From positions 11,712 through 75,711 of the forward strand of contig DASTMP010000008.1 in the NCBI GenBank assembly GCA_035714085.1: DNA of 64,000 bases, in the 5' to 3' direction. Below are positions 16,970-25,665 of the stretch, in pieces. The stretch comes from JAJVID01 sp035714085 (GTDB lineage Bacteria; Acidobacteriota; Blastocatellia; RBC074). The notes beneath the pieces were generated by a model, which did not search any database, was not told where the DNA came from, and saw only the letters and a program-made list of their open reading frames with translations. Positions within the stretch are counted from its first letter, which is position 1. Every line of letters begins with the position of its first letter. A program made the position numbers and the translations under genes.

Positions 16970-17847
16970 TGATGGAAATAATGATGATAAGAAGTTTGCT
17001 CTACATCCCGGGAATTTCCGAGCGGATGATTTTGAAGGCGCGCGATTCGGCGGCTGACGCGCTGATTTTCGACCTTGAAGACGGCGTCGCGCCGAATCAG
17101 AAGCTCGAAGCTCGCGCGACAGTCGTTCGCTTGCTTAATGAAATTGATTTCGGCGGCAAGGAGATATTTGTCCGCATCAACGCGCTCGCAACTGAATGGG
17201 GATTGGAAGACGCCCGAGCGGTCGTCGCGGTCGGCGCTCCCGGCCTGGTCATCCCGAAGTGTGAAAGCGTCGAAGACGTGACGACCGTCGCCCCGGTTAT
17301 GCAGAGCAAATATCATAAGCCGATAGGCGGGCAATCGCGCAGGCTGCTCTGCATGATCGAAACTCCGCGCGGAGTCTTCGCCAGCCGTGAGATTGCGGAA
17401 TCGAACGAGCTGGTCGCCGGGTTGATGTTCGGAGCGGCCGATCTATCGCGCGATCTTGGTTGCGTTTTGAGCGAAGACGAGAGTGAAGTGTTGTTTGCGC
17501 GTTCGCACGTTCTGCTAGCCGCGCGCGCCGCCGGGGTCGCGGCCTACGATTCGCCGCATTTCGCGATTGAAGATCTGGAATGGCTTCGGCGCCGATGCCA
17601 GGCTGCGCGCAACCTGGGCTATGACGGCAAAACGGCCATCCATCCATCGCACATCGAGACCATCAACGAAGTCTTCGCGCCAACCGCCGAACAGATCGCC
17701 GAAGCCGAACGGGTGATCGAGGCGATGGAGGCGGCCCAAGCCGAAGGTCTCGGCGCGATCAGGCTCGACGGCAAGATGATCGATCAGGTCCATCTGTCGG
17801 CGGCGAGGAAGGTGTTGGAGAAGGCGCGCAGGCAGAGCGCGGATTAG
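16966..17847 (+). CDS. HpcH/HpaI aldolase/citrate lyase family protein (CitE-like)
   Basis: TIM-barrel acyl-CoA lyase of about 293 aa. Typical CitE blocks: SLLYIPG, DALIFDLEDGVAP, RINALATEWG, GLVIPKCES, MIETPRGV, GAADLSRDLG (Mg-binding Asp) and GKTAIHPSHI. Candidate starts are 16966, 16981 and 16984; 16966 overlaps the MaoC stop by 4 bp and is used here. It cleaves a 3-hydroxyacyl-CoA such as citramalyl-CoA or malyl-CoA. Paired with the hydratase upstream it would complete a hydration-cleavage module; the substrate is not determined. Confidence 0.88.
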   Translation: MMMEIMMIRSLLYIPGISERMILKARDSAADALIFDLEDGVAPNQKLEARATVVRLLNEIDFGGKEIFVRINALATEWGLEDARAVVAVGAPGLVIPKCESVEDVTTVAPVMQSKYHKPIGGQSRRLLCMIETPRGVFASREIAESNELVAGLMFGAADLSRDLGCVLSEDESEVLFARSHVLLAARAAGVAAYDSPHFAIEDLEWLRRRCQAARNLGYDGKTAIHPSHIETINEVFAPTAEQIAEAERVIEAMEAAQAEGLGAIRLDGKMIDQVHLSAARKVLEKARRQSAD

Positions 17848-18043
17848 CTGTACCAAGGCTAACCGTCTACGCCACTATCCTCCAAAGGTATTACAATGGG
17901 AGTAATAATTTCCCCTGAGCATGGCGAACGTGAAATTAGCCTCGTGTGTCCTCTCAAATGTCCCTGTCTGAGGCGGATGTTTTCAAACTTACTACAGCGA
18001 AGTGAGCGCAGAGTAGAACGACATTCGTGAAAAGGAAGTGAAG

Positions 18044-18493
18044 ATGCCGGACGCGACACAGGAATTCAAGCGACAGCTCCGCGAAGCCTTCGACTCTTTG
18101 CAGGTCGGGCGAATATTCACCTACCGCCGCACATTCACCGAAGGTGACGTGTCGCTCTTCATCGGGGTGACGGGCGATTTAAATCCGTACCATCAGGATG
18201 AATTGTTCGCAGGCGAGAGCTGGTTCAAGCGGCGTAACATTCCAGGGTTATTGACGGCGAGCATGGCCACGCACATCGGTGGAATGATGGGTTTTCTTGC
18301 GACCGAAATGACTTTTCAATATCTGAAGCCGGTCTACGTCGGCGACACCGTCACATGTGTGGTCACTGTCCTGGAGAAGGACGAAGAGAAGCGGGAATTT
18401 TTCTGCGCGGTTAGCTACACCAATCAGGACGGCATGGAGGTCTTGAAAGGCAGCTTTCGCGGCTTTCCGAGCAATGTCCGTTTAGCGAAGTGA
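18044..18493 (+). CDS. MaoC-like dehydratase, second copy
   Basis: Hot-dog-fold protein of 149 aa. Has FTEGDVSLFIGVTGDLNPYHQDE, the (R)-hydratase-type Asp/His motif, and LLTASMATHIGG. It differs clearly from the first MaoC gene and looks like the single-domain PhaJ type. ATG 18044 lies 8-10 nt after GGAAG and is preferred to the GTG at 18038. It is 6 bp from the following acyl-CoA dehydrogenase, so they are probably co-transcribed. The 200-bp gap before it shows nothing recognisable. Confidence 0.85.
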   Translation: MPDATQEFKRQLREAFDSLQVGRIFTYRRTFTEGDVSLFIGVTGDLNPYHQDELFAGESWFKRRNIPGLLTASMATHIGGMMGFLATEMTFQYLKPVYVGDTVTCVVTVLEKDEEKREFFCAVSYTNQDGMEVLKGSFRGFPSNVRLAK

Positions 18494-18499
18494 GGCGAT

Positions 18500-20257
18500 A
18501 TGAGCACGCCATCGACAGAATTAGGGCGCGCGGCGCAAACCGGCCTTGTAGCTGATGGCCGCGCCGATTTGGCCGAATGGGAGCGCGCGCAGTCAGTCAA
18601 TTTCTACGAGACCGACCTCCACTTGCGAAGCGTCCTGGAATTTTATTGGGGCGCTGATCGCTTGCGCGCGCATGCAGAAAGGCTCTTAAAGTTCGGCGGC
18701 GAGGCCGCAATGATCGTCGACCCTGCGGTCAGGCGCGCGAACCTGGCTGAAAACCTGCCGAGGCTCGATCGTTATTCGGCGACCGGCGAGCGAACCGAAG
18801 ACGTGACGCATTCGGCCGATCATCATCTGGCCGGGCGATACATTTACGGTTCGGGCGCGATGAGCGTCTACTCCGAGCCGGAGAGCAATCTGCTCGCCCT
18901 CGCGCTGTTCTATCTGTCGTCGTACAACGGCGAGGCGGGACACAACTGTCCGCTTGCCTGCACGGCGGGAGTGATCAAAACCTTGCAACACGCGGGCGGC
19001 GAAGAACTGAAAAAGAAATATCTGCCGCGACTGCTCGATCCGAATTACGCGACGCGGTTCCATGGCGCGCAGTTTCTGACCGAAATCCAGGGCGGATCGG
19101 ATGTGGGCGCGAACGCATGCGCCGCGACCCTCCTAGACTCCGGAGAGAACAAATGGCTGATCAATGGCGAGAAATGGTTTTGCTCGAACGTGACCGCCGA
19201 TCTGGCGCTGATCACCGCGCGGCCTGAGAATTCAGTTGCAGGCACGAAAGGTTTGGGGCTGTTTCTCCTTCCACGGCGTTTGGATGACGGCGCGCCGAAC
19301 GGAATTTATATCCGCCGCCTTAAGGACAAGCTCGGCACGAAATCGCTGGCCACAGCAGAGGTGGATTTCAAGGACTCGATCGCTTATCAGATCGGCGAAC
19401 CCGGTCGCGGGTTTCAGCACGCGATGGATTTCGTGATCAACACGTCGCGGCTTTACAACGCGGTCGGATCGGCCGGCGCCGCGAGGCGCGCTTACCTCAT
19501 CGCCTGGACATACGCGCAGCGCCGCCGCGCGTTCGGCTCCGCGATCAAAGAATTTCCGCTCACGCAGGAAACTCTGGCCGAGATGCGAGCCGTGACGATG
19601 GCGATCACTTCGGGCAGTCTCTATCTGGCGCATCTGCGCGACGAGATCGAAGCGGGCAGAGCCGACGAAGCGGGCGGACAGTTCTTCCGTCTGGCGGTCA
19701 ATTTGAACAAATACCGCTCTTCGATTTCGGCAACCGACGTCATACGTCGAGGGATTGAAATCCTCGGAGGCAATGGGGCGATGGAGAATTTCTCGGTCCT
19801 GCCGCGGTTGCTGCGAGACAGCGTGATCTTTGAAGCGTGGGAGGGCGCCCATAATACGCTGCTCGCGCAATCAGTGCGCGACATTCAACAGCGCAAACTG
19901 CACGAGGGCGCCTGCGCAAAACTCGCCGCATTATTCGGCGAGTTGGAATTGGACGACCTCAACGAATTAAGAAGCCGGGGTGTGTTTCTGGTCAAATCGT
20001 TGCGCGAAAGTTTTAATACTATTCAAAGTCGAGACGCGCATACCGCCAGCACGGTTATCCGCTTTGCGGTTGATCGGATGATCTACTTGTTCTATGTCGC
20101 TTGCCTTGGGCGTGAGGCGCAGTGGGAAAAAAGACAAAGGGGCGCCACGGATAAACTTGCGGTGATTGACTGGCTGTGGAGAAACAGGATCATTCCTGGA
20201 AGCATATTGCCTGAAGAATATCTGCGACAAATCGCAGAGGTCAGCGCAACGCTTTAA
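18500..20257 (+). CDS. AidB-type acyl-CoA dehydrogenase
   Basis: Long acyl-CoA dehydrogenase of 585 aa. The N-terminal alpha domain is extended (about residues 20-130) and the AidB-like flavin motif is TEIQGGSDVGAN. WLINGEKWFCSN, GLGLFLLPR and RGIEILGGNGAMENFSVLPRLLRD are all typical of the AidB/DAS-type branch. The C-terminal extension (about residues 450-585) is unassigned and helical. Branch enzymes act on bulky or long acyl-CoAs or have DNA-damage links; the role here is probably catabolic given the MaoC/CitE neighbours. Confidence 0.88.
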   Translation: MSTPSTELGRAAQTGLVADGRADLAEWERAQSVNFYETDLHLRSVLEFYWGADRLRAHAERLLKFGGEAAMIVDPAVRRANLAENLPRLDRYSATGERTEDVTHSADHHLAGRYIYGSGAMSVYSEPESNLLALALFYLSSYNGEAGHNCPLACTAGVIKTLQHAGGEELKKKYLPRLLDPNYATRFHGAQFLTEIQGGSDVGANACAATLLDSGENKWLINGEKWFCSNVTADLALITARPENSVAGTKGLGLFLLPRRLDDGAPNGIYIRRLKDKLGTKSLATAEVDFKDSIAYQIGEPGRGFQHAMDFVINTSRLYNAVGSAGAARRAYLIAWTYAQRRRAFGSAIKEFPLTQETLAEMRAVTMAITSGSLYLAHLRDEIEAGRADEAGGQFFRLAVNLNKYRSSISATDVIRRGIEILGGNGAMENFSVLPRLLRDSVIFEAWEGAHNTLLAQSVRDIQQRKLHEGACAKLAALFGELELDDLNELRSRGVFLVKSLRESFNTIQSRDAHTASTVIRFAVDRMIYLFYVACLGREAQWEKRQRGATDKLAVIDWLWRNRIIPGSILPEEYLRQIAEVSATL

Positions 20258-20348
20258 CGCTTTGCGCGACAGTTCGATAAAACCGCCGAATCTGGCGTTC
20301 AGGAAGTCATTGGCAGGTCAGACGACCGGCCGTGCTTGAGGAAGAACA

Positions 20349-21374
20349 ATGCGACTCGGATTAAACCTGGGTTACTGGGGCGCGAACCCCGAAGACAACG
20401 TCACGCTGGCGCGGGAGGCCGATCGTCTGGGATTCCACTCGGTCTGGACGGCGGAGGCTTACGGGTCGGACGCCGTGACCACGCTCACGTGGCTTGCGGC
20501 GAAGACTGAAAAGATCAACGTCGGCACAGGGATTATGCAGATGACGGCGCGCGCGCCCGCGATGACGGCGATGACGGCGGCGACGCTCGATCTGCTGACT
20601 GGCGGGCGTATGCTGCTCGGCATCGGGGCTTCGGGGCCGCAGGTGGTCGAAGGCTGGCACGGCGTCCCTTACGGGAAGCCGGTCACCCGCGCAAGAGAGT
20701 ACGTCGAGATCATTCGCAAAATCCTCAAGCGCGAACAGCCACTGGAACACCACGGCGAGCATTACGACATCCCTACGAGATCAGGGTCGGGACTGGGCAA
20801 GCCGCTCAAGTTGATTATTCATCCGCTAAGGTCGAACATCCCGATCTATCTCGCCGCCGTGGGGCCGAAGAACGTCGCGCTCGCGGCCGAGGTCGCCGAC
20901 GGATGGCTGCCGATATTCTTCTCGCCCCATCGAGTGGACGTTTATCGCGAATGGCTGGACGAAGGCTTCGCCAAAGCCGGCGGCGAAAAAAATCTCTCTT
21001 CGTTCGATATGGCGCCGACTGTGACGATCCAAATGGGCGATGATGTGGCGAATTGCCGAAATATGATTAAACCGCACCTGGCGCTTTACATCGGGGGAAT
21101 GGGCGCGCGTGAAAAGAACTTCTACTTCAACATCGCGTGTCGCTATGGTTACGAAGAGGCAGCCAACAGGATTCAGGACCTTTACCTGGCGGGCAAAAAG
21201 ATGGAGGCGGTGATGGCCGTCCCCGATGAACTGGTTGACGAGGTTGCGCTGTGCGGGCCGCGCGAACGGATTGCCGAGAGACTCGCGGCGTGGAAAGAGT
21301 GCGGAATTACGACGCTTATTTGCGGCGCATCGGACATTAACACTTTGCGCGTGATGGCCGAGTTGGCGCTATGA
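20349..21374 (+). CDS. LLM class F420-dependent oxidoreductase
   Basis: Luciferase-like monooxygenase-fold enzyme of 341 aa. Begins MRLGLNLGYWG, then READRLGFHSVWTAEAYGSD, GTGIMQMTARAP, TLDLLTGGRMLLGIGASGPQV and IYLAAVGPKN. This set is typical of F420-dependent members. GAGGAAG RBS at good spacing. It precedes a PPOX-fold protein by 24 bp, and both probably use F420; a cofC gene lies 2.5 kb away. Substrate unknown. Confidence 0.9.
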   Translation: MRLGLNLGYWGANPEDNVTLAREADRLGFHSVWTAEAYGSDAVTTLTWLAAKTEKINVGTGIMQMTARAPAMTAMTAATLDLLTGGRMLLGIGASGPQVVEGWHGVPYGKPVTRAREYVEIIRKILKREQPLEHHGEHYDIPTRSGSGLGKPLKLIIHPLRSNIPIYLAAVGPKNVALAAEVADGWLPIFFSPHRVDVYREWLDEGFAKAGGEKNLSSFDMAPTVTIQMGDDVANCRNMIKPHLALYIGGMGAREKNFYFNIACRYGYEEAANRIQDLYLAGKKMEAVMAVPDELVDEVALCGPRERIAERLAAWKECGITTLICGASDINTLRVMAELAL

Positions 21375-21398
21375 TGGATTAACAATAAGGAGAGCAAT

Positions 21399-21797
21399 AT
21401 GGCAGAGGCTATACCCAGCAAGTATAAAGACCTTTTCGACAAGAAAATTTTCGCCGGCCTGGTCACGTTGATGCCTGACGGTTCGCCGCAGGTCACGCCG
21501 GTCTGGATCGATTTCGATGGGCAGTACGTCTTGTTCAACACCGCCGCAGGTCGCCAGAAAGACAAAAATCTGCAACGCGACGGGCGCGTGGCGTTGATGC
21601 TGGTTGATCCCGACAATCCGTACCGTTATCTGGAAGTTCGCGGCAAAGTCGCCGAACGCACCCAGAATGGGGCTGACGATCACATCAACAAACTGGCGAA
21701 GAAATATCTGAACAAAGATGTATATCCTTTCCGCCAGCCCGGTGAGCAGCGCGTGCTTTATAAAGTCAAGCCTGAGAGTTTCAGCTCAATGGGATGA
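21399..21797 (+). CDS. PPOX class F420-dependent/pyridoxamine-phosphate-oxidase-like protein
   Basis: Split-barrel flavin-fold protein of 132 aa. Blocks: FAGLVTLMPDGSPQVTPVWIDFDG, NTAAGRQKDKNL, VALMLVDPDNPYRYLEVRGKV. These match the small PPOX class F420-binding family, which reduces enones or quinones. AAGGAGAG RBS. Probably in one transcript with the LLM gene upstream. Confidence 0.9.
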   Translation: MAEAIPSKYKDLFDKKIFAGLVTLMPDGSPQVTPVWIDFDGQYVLFNTAAGRQKDKNLQRDGRVALMLVDPDNPYRYLEVRGKVAERTQNGADDHINKLAKKYLNKDVYPFRQPGEQRVLYKVKPESFSSMG

Positions 21798-21828
21798 TCC
21801 TTAGACATGATGGGCGGGATTTTTCAAG

Positions 21829-23394
21829 ATGATAGGCAATCACGAGACGGCGGCGGGTTGGGCTTATCACGAGGGAACAAAGCACTCCTTCCAGAGCGTT
21901 CGCAAGAACGCCCATTTTCTTGATTGGCCCAACAAGCCGCAGCCATTCAAAATCTACACGACGCTCGACCCGATTGAGTTGCCGCGCGAGGTCCCGCCGC
22001 TCGACATGCCTGCGCTCGAAGCCATATCGAGACAGTCCGCTGAAACGACTGTCGACGTGATTCCCGATCTGCAAGACCTCGCGCAAATACTCTACTACTC
22101 AGCCGGCATAACCAAGATCAAAAAACACCCGGGCGGCGAAATCATGTTTCGGGCCGCGCCATGCACGGGCGCGCTTTATGAGATCGAGCTTTATCTGGTT
22201 TGCGGCGATCTAATGGCTCCGGAGGCTGATCTGGAAGCGGGCGTCTATCACTTCAGCCCGCATGATTTTTCGCTGCGGTGTTTGCGGCGAGGCGATTATC
22301 GCGGCGTGGTTGCGCGCGCCACGGCCCAGGAGCCGAGCGTGACGCGCGCGGCTGTGACGATCATCTGCACGGGAACATATTGGCGCAACGCATGGAAGTA
22401 TCAGGCTCGAACTTATCGCCACTTCGGCTGGGACAACGGCGCGATGCTCGCGAACCTTTTGGCGACGGCCACGGCATTGGGGCTTCCGGCGCGCGTTGTG
22501 ATGGGGTTTGTTGATGAAGAAGTGAATCGTTTGCTCGGCATCGACACTGACCGCGAAGTGGCGTTTTCGATGGTTTCGCTCGGCCGGACCTCACAGCCTG
22601 CGCCAGAGCCGCCCGCCGAAATCGGGCGATTGGCGCTGGAAACAGAGCCGCTGTCGCCGCGCGAGGTCGATTATCCGGCGATGCGCGGAATGCACGCGGC
22701 ATCGTCGCTCCTGGACGAAGACGACGTCCGCCGGTGGCGCGGCTCCTTGCCGGAAAGAAAAACAACGGCGCCGCAAGGGCGATTGATCCCTTTGAAAACT
22801 TTCGGCGATGACAAGGTCTCGCGCGAAGGGATTGGAACGGTGATTTTGAAACGCGGCTCGACGAGGAGGTTCGATCGGGATAGCAGCCTCAGCTTCGAGC
22901 AATTTTCGACCTTGCTTTATTATTCGATGGGGGAGATTCCGGCGGATTTTCTGGACACGGGCTCTCCACATCTTAACCAACTCTATCTGATCGTTCACGC
23001 CGTTGACGGGTTGCAGCCGGGCGCTTACGCGCTCGATCGGGACAGACGCCGGATCGAACTGATCAAAGCTGGCGAGTTTCGCAGAGAGGCGGGTTATCTG
23101 GGATTGGAACAAGCGCTACCCGCCGAAGCCGCCGCGACTATATTCTTCATCGCTGATCTGGACGCCGTCTTCGAGCGGTTCGGCAATCGCGGTTACCGGG
23201 CTGCGCAACTCGAATCTGGGATCATCGGCGGAAAGATCTATCTGGCCGCTTACGCCCAAGGGTTCGGAGCTTCAGGGCTGACTTTTTATGATGACGATGT
23301 GATCGAATTCTTCTCTCCGCGCGCGCAAGGCGAAAGCGCCATCTTCCAGGTCGCCATCGGCAAACCGGCGAAACGGAGAATGGAAGTCTATTAG
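21829..23394 (+). CDS. SagB/ThcOx family dehydrogenase (tandem nitroreductase domains)
   Basis: FMN oxidoreductase of 521 aa with two nitroreductase-like halves. The first half contains LAQILYYSAGI and FRAAPCTGALYEIELYLV; the second contains TRRFDRDSSLSFEQFSTLLYYSMG and GLTFYDDDVIEFF. SagB-like enzymes oxidise azolines in peptide natural products, but no cyclodehydratase or precursor gene is nearby, so a stand-alone redox role is likely. Its stop overlaps the bactofilin gene on the other strand by 4 bp. Confidence 0.88.
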   Translation: MIGNHETAAGWAYHEGTKHSFQSVRKNAHFLDWPNKPQPFKIYTTLDPIELPREVPPLDMPALEAISRQSAETTVDVIPDLQDLAQILYYSAGITKIKKHPGGEIMFRAAPCTGALYEIELYLVCGDLMAPEADLEAGVYHFSPHDFSLRCLRRGDYRGVVARATAQEPSVTRAAVTIICTGTYWRNAWKYQARTYRHFGWDNGAMLANLLATATALGLPARVVMGFVDEEVNRLLGIDTDREVAFSMVSLGRTSQPAPEPPAEIGRLALETEPLSPREVDYPAMRGMHAASSLLDEDDVRRWRGSLPERKTTAPQGRLIPLKTFGDDKVSREGIGTVILKRGSTRRFDRDSSLSFEQFSTLLYYSMGEIPADFLDTGSPHLNQLYLIVHAVDGLQPGAYALDRDRRRIELIKAGEFRREAGYLGLEQALPAEAAATIFFIADLDAVFERFGNRGYRAAQLESGIIGGKIYLAAYAQGFGASGLTFYDDDVIEFFSPRAQGESAIFQVAIGKPAKRRMEVY

Positions 23395-23744
23395 ACGGTC
23401 ACGTGACACGTTCCTTCGAAGAACGCCCCGTGTTCGATGTTCAGGTCCGACGTGAAGATTTCGCCGGTGACTCGCCCGCCGGCGCGAATCTGCACCTTGT
23501 GTCTGGCCATGATGGTTCCTTCCACCGTCCCAAAGATCTCAACAGACCCCGCCTCGATCGTCGCCTGAATGTATCCTTTTTCGCCCACCACCAGACTGCC
23601 GGAGTCCGAGAACACCTTGCCGGAGATTTTGGTCTCCACTCTCATGGTATCGGTGAACTTCACCTCGCCTGTAATCTCCATTCCCTCGCATAGGCGCGTA
23701 CGAGGTTCAGTGGGAGGAGCCAATGACGGCGCGCTGATTTTCAT
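23391..23744 (-). CDS. Bactofilin (polymer-forming cytoskeletal protein)
   Basis: Beta-helical cytoskeletal protein of 117 aa with the DUF583/bactofilin core: CEGMEITGEVKFTDTMRVE, ISGKVFSDSGSLVVGEKG, AGSVEIFGTVEGTI and GGRVTGEIFTSDLNIEHGAFFEGTC. Membrane-associated polymers in this family shape cells and anchor machinery. A GGAGGG RBS precedes ATG 23744. Convergent with and overlapping the SagB-like gene tail. Confidence 0.95.
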   Translation of the reverse strand: MKISAPSLAPPTEPRTRLCEGMEITGEVKFTDTMRVETKISGKVFSDSGSLVVGEKGYIQATIEAGSVEIFGTVEGTIMARHKVQIRAGGRVTGEIFTSDLNIEHGAFFEGTCHVTV

Positions 23745-23830
23745 GTAGGGTACCCTCCTTCTTAATGAAAGATGGTTTTAAAGCGCGCACATCATGCCCT
23801 ATTTCGACTTCGCTAGCCAGAGCCTGCGCA

Positions 23831-24487
23831 TCATTTGAGGCTGAGGCGTTCGGGAACGCCCATCGCGGCGAGCAACTCATAGACGCTTGCGCCTTGCCCA
23901 CGCCGAATAAGTTCGGAGACGTCGCTCGGGTCGTCAATGTCGAGCGCGATGCGGTGGAGTTCGATCATACTGCAAGCGGCTTTGGCCGCCGCGGCCTCCG
24001 CCAGGTGTTTGGCCAGACTGTCGGGACCGAAGTGTGAAGGGAAGAGGTCGGGTGGACGGCGCAGGATCGCGTTCGTCCCTGTGCCGTCGCGCGAGGGAAC
24101 TATCACGATCGAAGGCCCCTGGCCGTCGTGTTCAAGAATGGTCTCGATGTCGCCGGCGGTGACGAGCGGCAAGTCAATCGGCAATCTCAAGACGGAGGTT
24201 GCGCCGCGCTTCTTCGCCTCCTTCGATCCGAAATCGACCGAGGCGCTTTCTGAAACCTGCTCGGTCTCGGCGATCAACTCCATCCCGTATTTCCGGGCGA
24301 GTTCGATGGCTGGCGCGTAGAGCGTGACGACGGCGATGCGGTCGACATTCCGCGCCCCGACCGCCGCCGCGAACGTGTTTTCGAGCATCGCCCACGCCAG
24401 GCGGGTCCGCTCCTCTTGCGTCATCAGCAAGGCCAGGCGCTGCTTAGCGCGCGTAAGGTCTTTAACTGGGATCAGGATGTAGCGCAT
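23831..24487 (-). CDS. cofC: 2-phospho-L-lactate guanylyltransferase
   Basis: F420 biosynthesis enzyme of 218 aa that forms the GDP-activated phospholactate/PEP intermediate. Nucleotidyltransferase-fold blocks: ILIPVKDLTRAKQRLA, LRLPIDLPLV (metal-binding Asp) and PSRDGTGTNAIL followed by FGPDSLAKH. ATG 24487 fits the family N-terminus; the open frame upstream to 24550 is only repeat DNA read as codons. Other cof genes are not in the window. It supplies context for the LLM and PPOX genes nearby. Confidence 0.92.
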   Translation of the reverse strand: MRYILIPVKDLTRAKQRLALLMTQEERTRLAWAMLENTFAAAVGARNVDRIAVVTLYAPAIELARKYGMELIAETEQVSESASVDFGSKEAKKRGATSVLRLPIDLPLVTAGDIETILEHDGQGPSIVIVPSRDGTGTNAILRRPPDLFPSHFGPDSLAKHLAEAAAAKAACSMIELHRIALDIDDPSDVSELIRRGQGASVYELLAAMGVPERLSLK

Positions 24488-24494
24488 AGGGGAT

Positions 24495-24610
24495 AGGGAA
24501 TGGGGAATGGGGAATGGGGAATGGGGAGTGGAGAATGGGGAATCCGCCACCGATCTTGAAATTCAGGCTGCCGATTCCCCCACTCCCCATTCCCCACTCC
24601 CTACTCCCCA
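24495..24610. repeat. Inverted array of 7-mers (GGGGAAT family)
   Basis: Seven 7-bp units of GGGGAAT or one-base variants (24495-24543) face CCCCACT/CCCCATT-type units (24576-24610) across about 32 bp. It fills the gap between cofC and the epimerase, and the right arm encodes the last residues of the epimerase (DGE-stop). Confidence 0.85.
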
Positions 24611-25545
24611 TCTCTGTACCATTCGACAGTGCGCCTCAGACCTTCGGCCAGCCCGACCAGCGGGCGGTAGCCGATCAGGTCGCTGGCTAGCGAAATGGCG
24701 GCGAGCGAATGGCGAACGTCGCCGGCGCGCGTTTCCTCGTAATGAGCGGTTAGATTCGAGCCGATGATCTTTTGCAATTCGGCGAGCAATTGATTGATTG
24801 TGACCCTCTCGCCTATTCCCAGGTTGATGACGTGTCCGATCGCTTCTCCGGATTCGGCCGCGCGCAGATTCGCGTCGACCACGTTCGAGACGTATGTGAA
24901 ATCGCGCGATTGCTCGCCGTCGCCAAAAATCACCGGCGCTTCGCCCGCGAGCAGGGTCGTGATGAATTTCGAGATTACGCCGGAATACGGCGAAGTCGGG
25001 TCTTGCCGCGGCCCGAAGACGTTGAAATAGCGCAATGAAACGGTCTCGAGATTATAGACACGCGTGAAGACCCGGCAATAATATTCGCCGAAGAGCTTCG
25101 CCGCCGCGTAAGGCGAGAGCGGGCTCGGCGGCATCTCTTCGTGTTTCGGCAGCGTTTCAGTGTCGCCGTAGGCCGAACTGGAAGCTGCGTAAACGACGCG
25201 GCGCGCGCCGGTTTCGCGCGCGGCCATTAAGACATTGAATGTCCCATTGACATTGATGTCATGATTGAGGGCAGGCTCGGCCACTGAGCGCGGCACCGAC
25301 GGCACAGCGGCTTGATGAAATATTACGCGCGCGCCTTCGGCGGCCCGAAGCGTTGTGGCGTAATCGCGGATGTCGCCCTCGATGAATTCGATCCTGTCGG
25401 CGATCAGCGATAGATTCTCGCGTCGCCCGGTGATTAGATTGTCCAGCACCCGTACGTGGTCGCCGCGTTTGATAAGAGCTTCGGCTATATGCGAGCCGAT
25501 GAATCCCGCGCCTCCTGTCACCAGATACAACTCCCTGTCTCGCAC
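24601..25545 (-). CDS. NAD-dependent sugar epimerase (UDP-glucose/UDP-GlcNAc 4-epimerase-like)
   Basis: Extended SDR of 314 aa. Rossmann motif TGGAGFIGSH, VYAASSSAYGD, catalytic YAAAKLFGEYY (Y-x3-K), NVFGPRQDPTSPYSGVI and FGDGEQSRDFTYVSNVV are typical of WbpP/GalE-type nucleotide-sugar 4-epimerases in surface polysaccharide synthesis. Starts with GTG. Its last three residues are read from the heptamer repeat array. Confidence 0.9.
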   Translation of the reverse strand: MRDRELYLVTGGAGFIGSHIAEALIKRGDHVRVLDNLITGRRENLSLIADRIEFIEGDIRDYATTLRAAEGARVIFHQAAVPSVPRSVAEPALNHDINVNGTFNVLMAARETGARRVVYAASSSAYGDTETLPKHEEMPPSPLSPYAAAKLFGEYYCRVFTRVYNLETVSLRYFNVFGPRQDPTSPYSGVISKFITTLLAGEAPVIFGDGEQSRDFTYVSNVVDANLRAAESGEAIGHVINLGIGERVTINQLLAELQKIIGSNLTAHYEETRAGDVRHSLAAISLASDLIGYRPLVGLAEGLRRTVEWYRDGE

Positions 25546-25614
25546 CTCGGTCTTTCCTTTCTTTCGGCTTAGGGCGCTCGGGGAATCGCGCCTGAGTTAA
25601 TTTATTTCATAAAG

Positions 25615-25641
25615 CACATGCCATATGAAATATGGCATGTG
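25615..25641. repeat. Palindrome CACATGCCATAT/ATATGGCATGTG
   Basis: Twelve-bp perfect arms (25615-25626, 25630-25641) with a 3-nt loop, between the epimerase and purN. Related GGCATA/TATGCC palindromes occur at 36238-36270. Confidence 0.75.
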
Positions 25642-25665
25642 GCAAAGGGAACGGACACTATAACT

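Noticed and set aside
24490..24550. N-terminal extension of CofC
   Set aside because: TPHSPFPIPHS-type translation of the GGGGAAT array, not family sequence.
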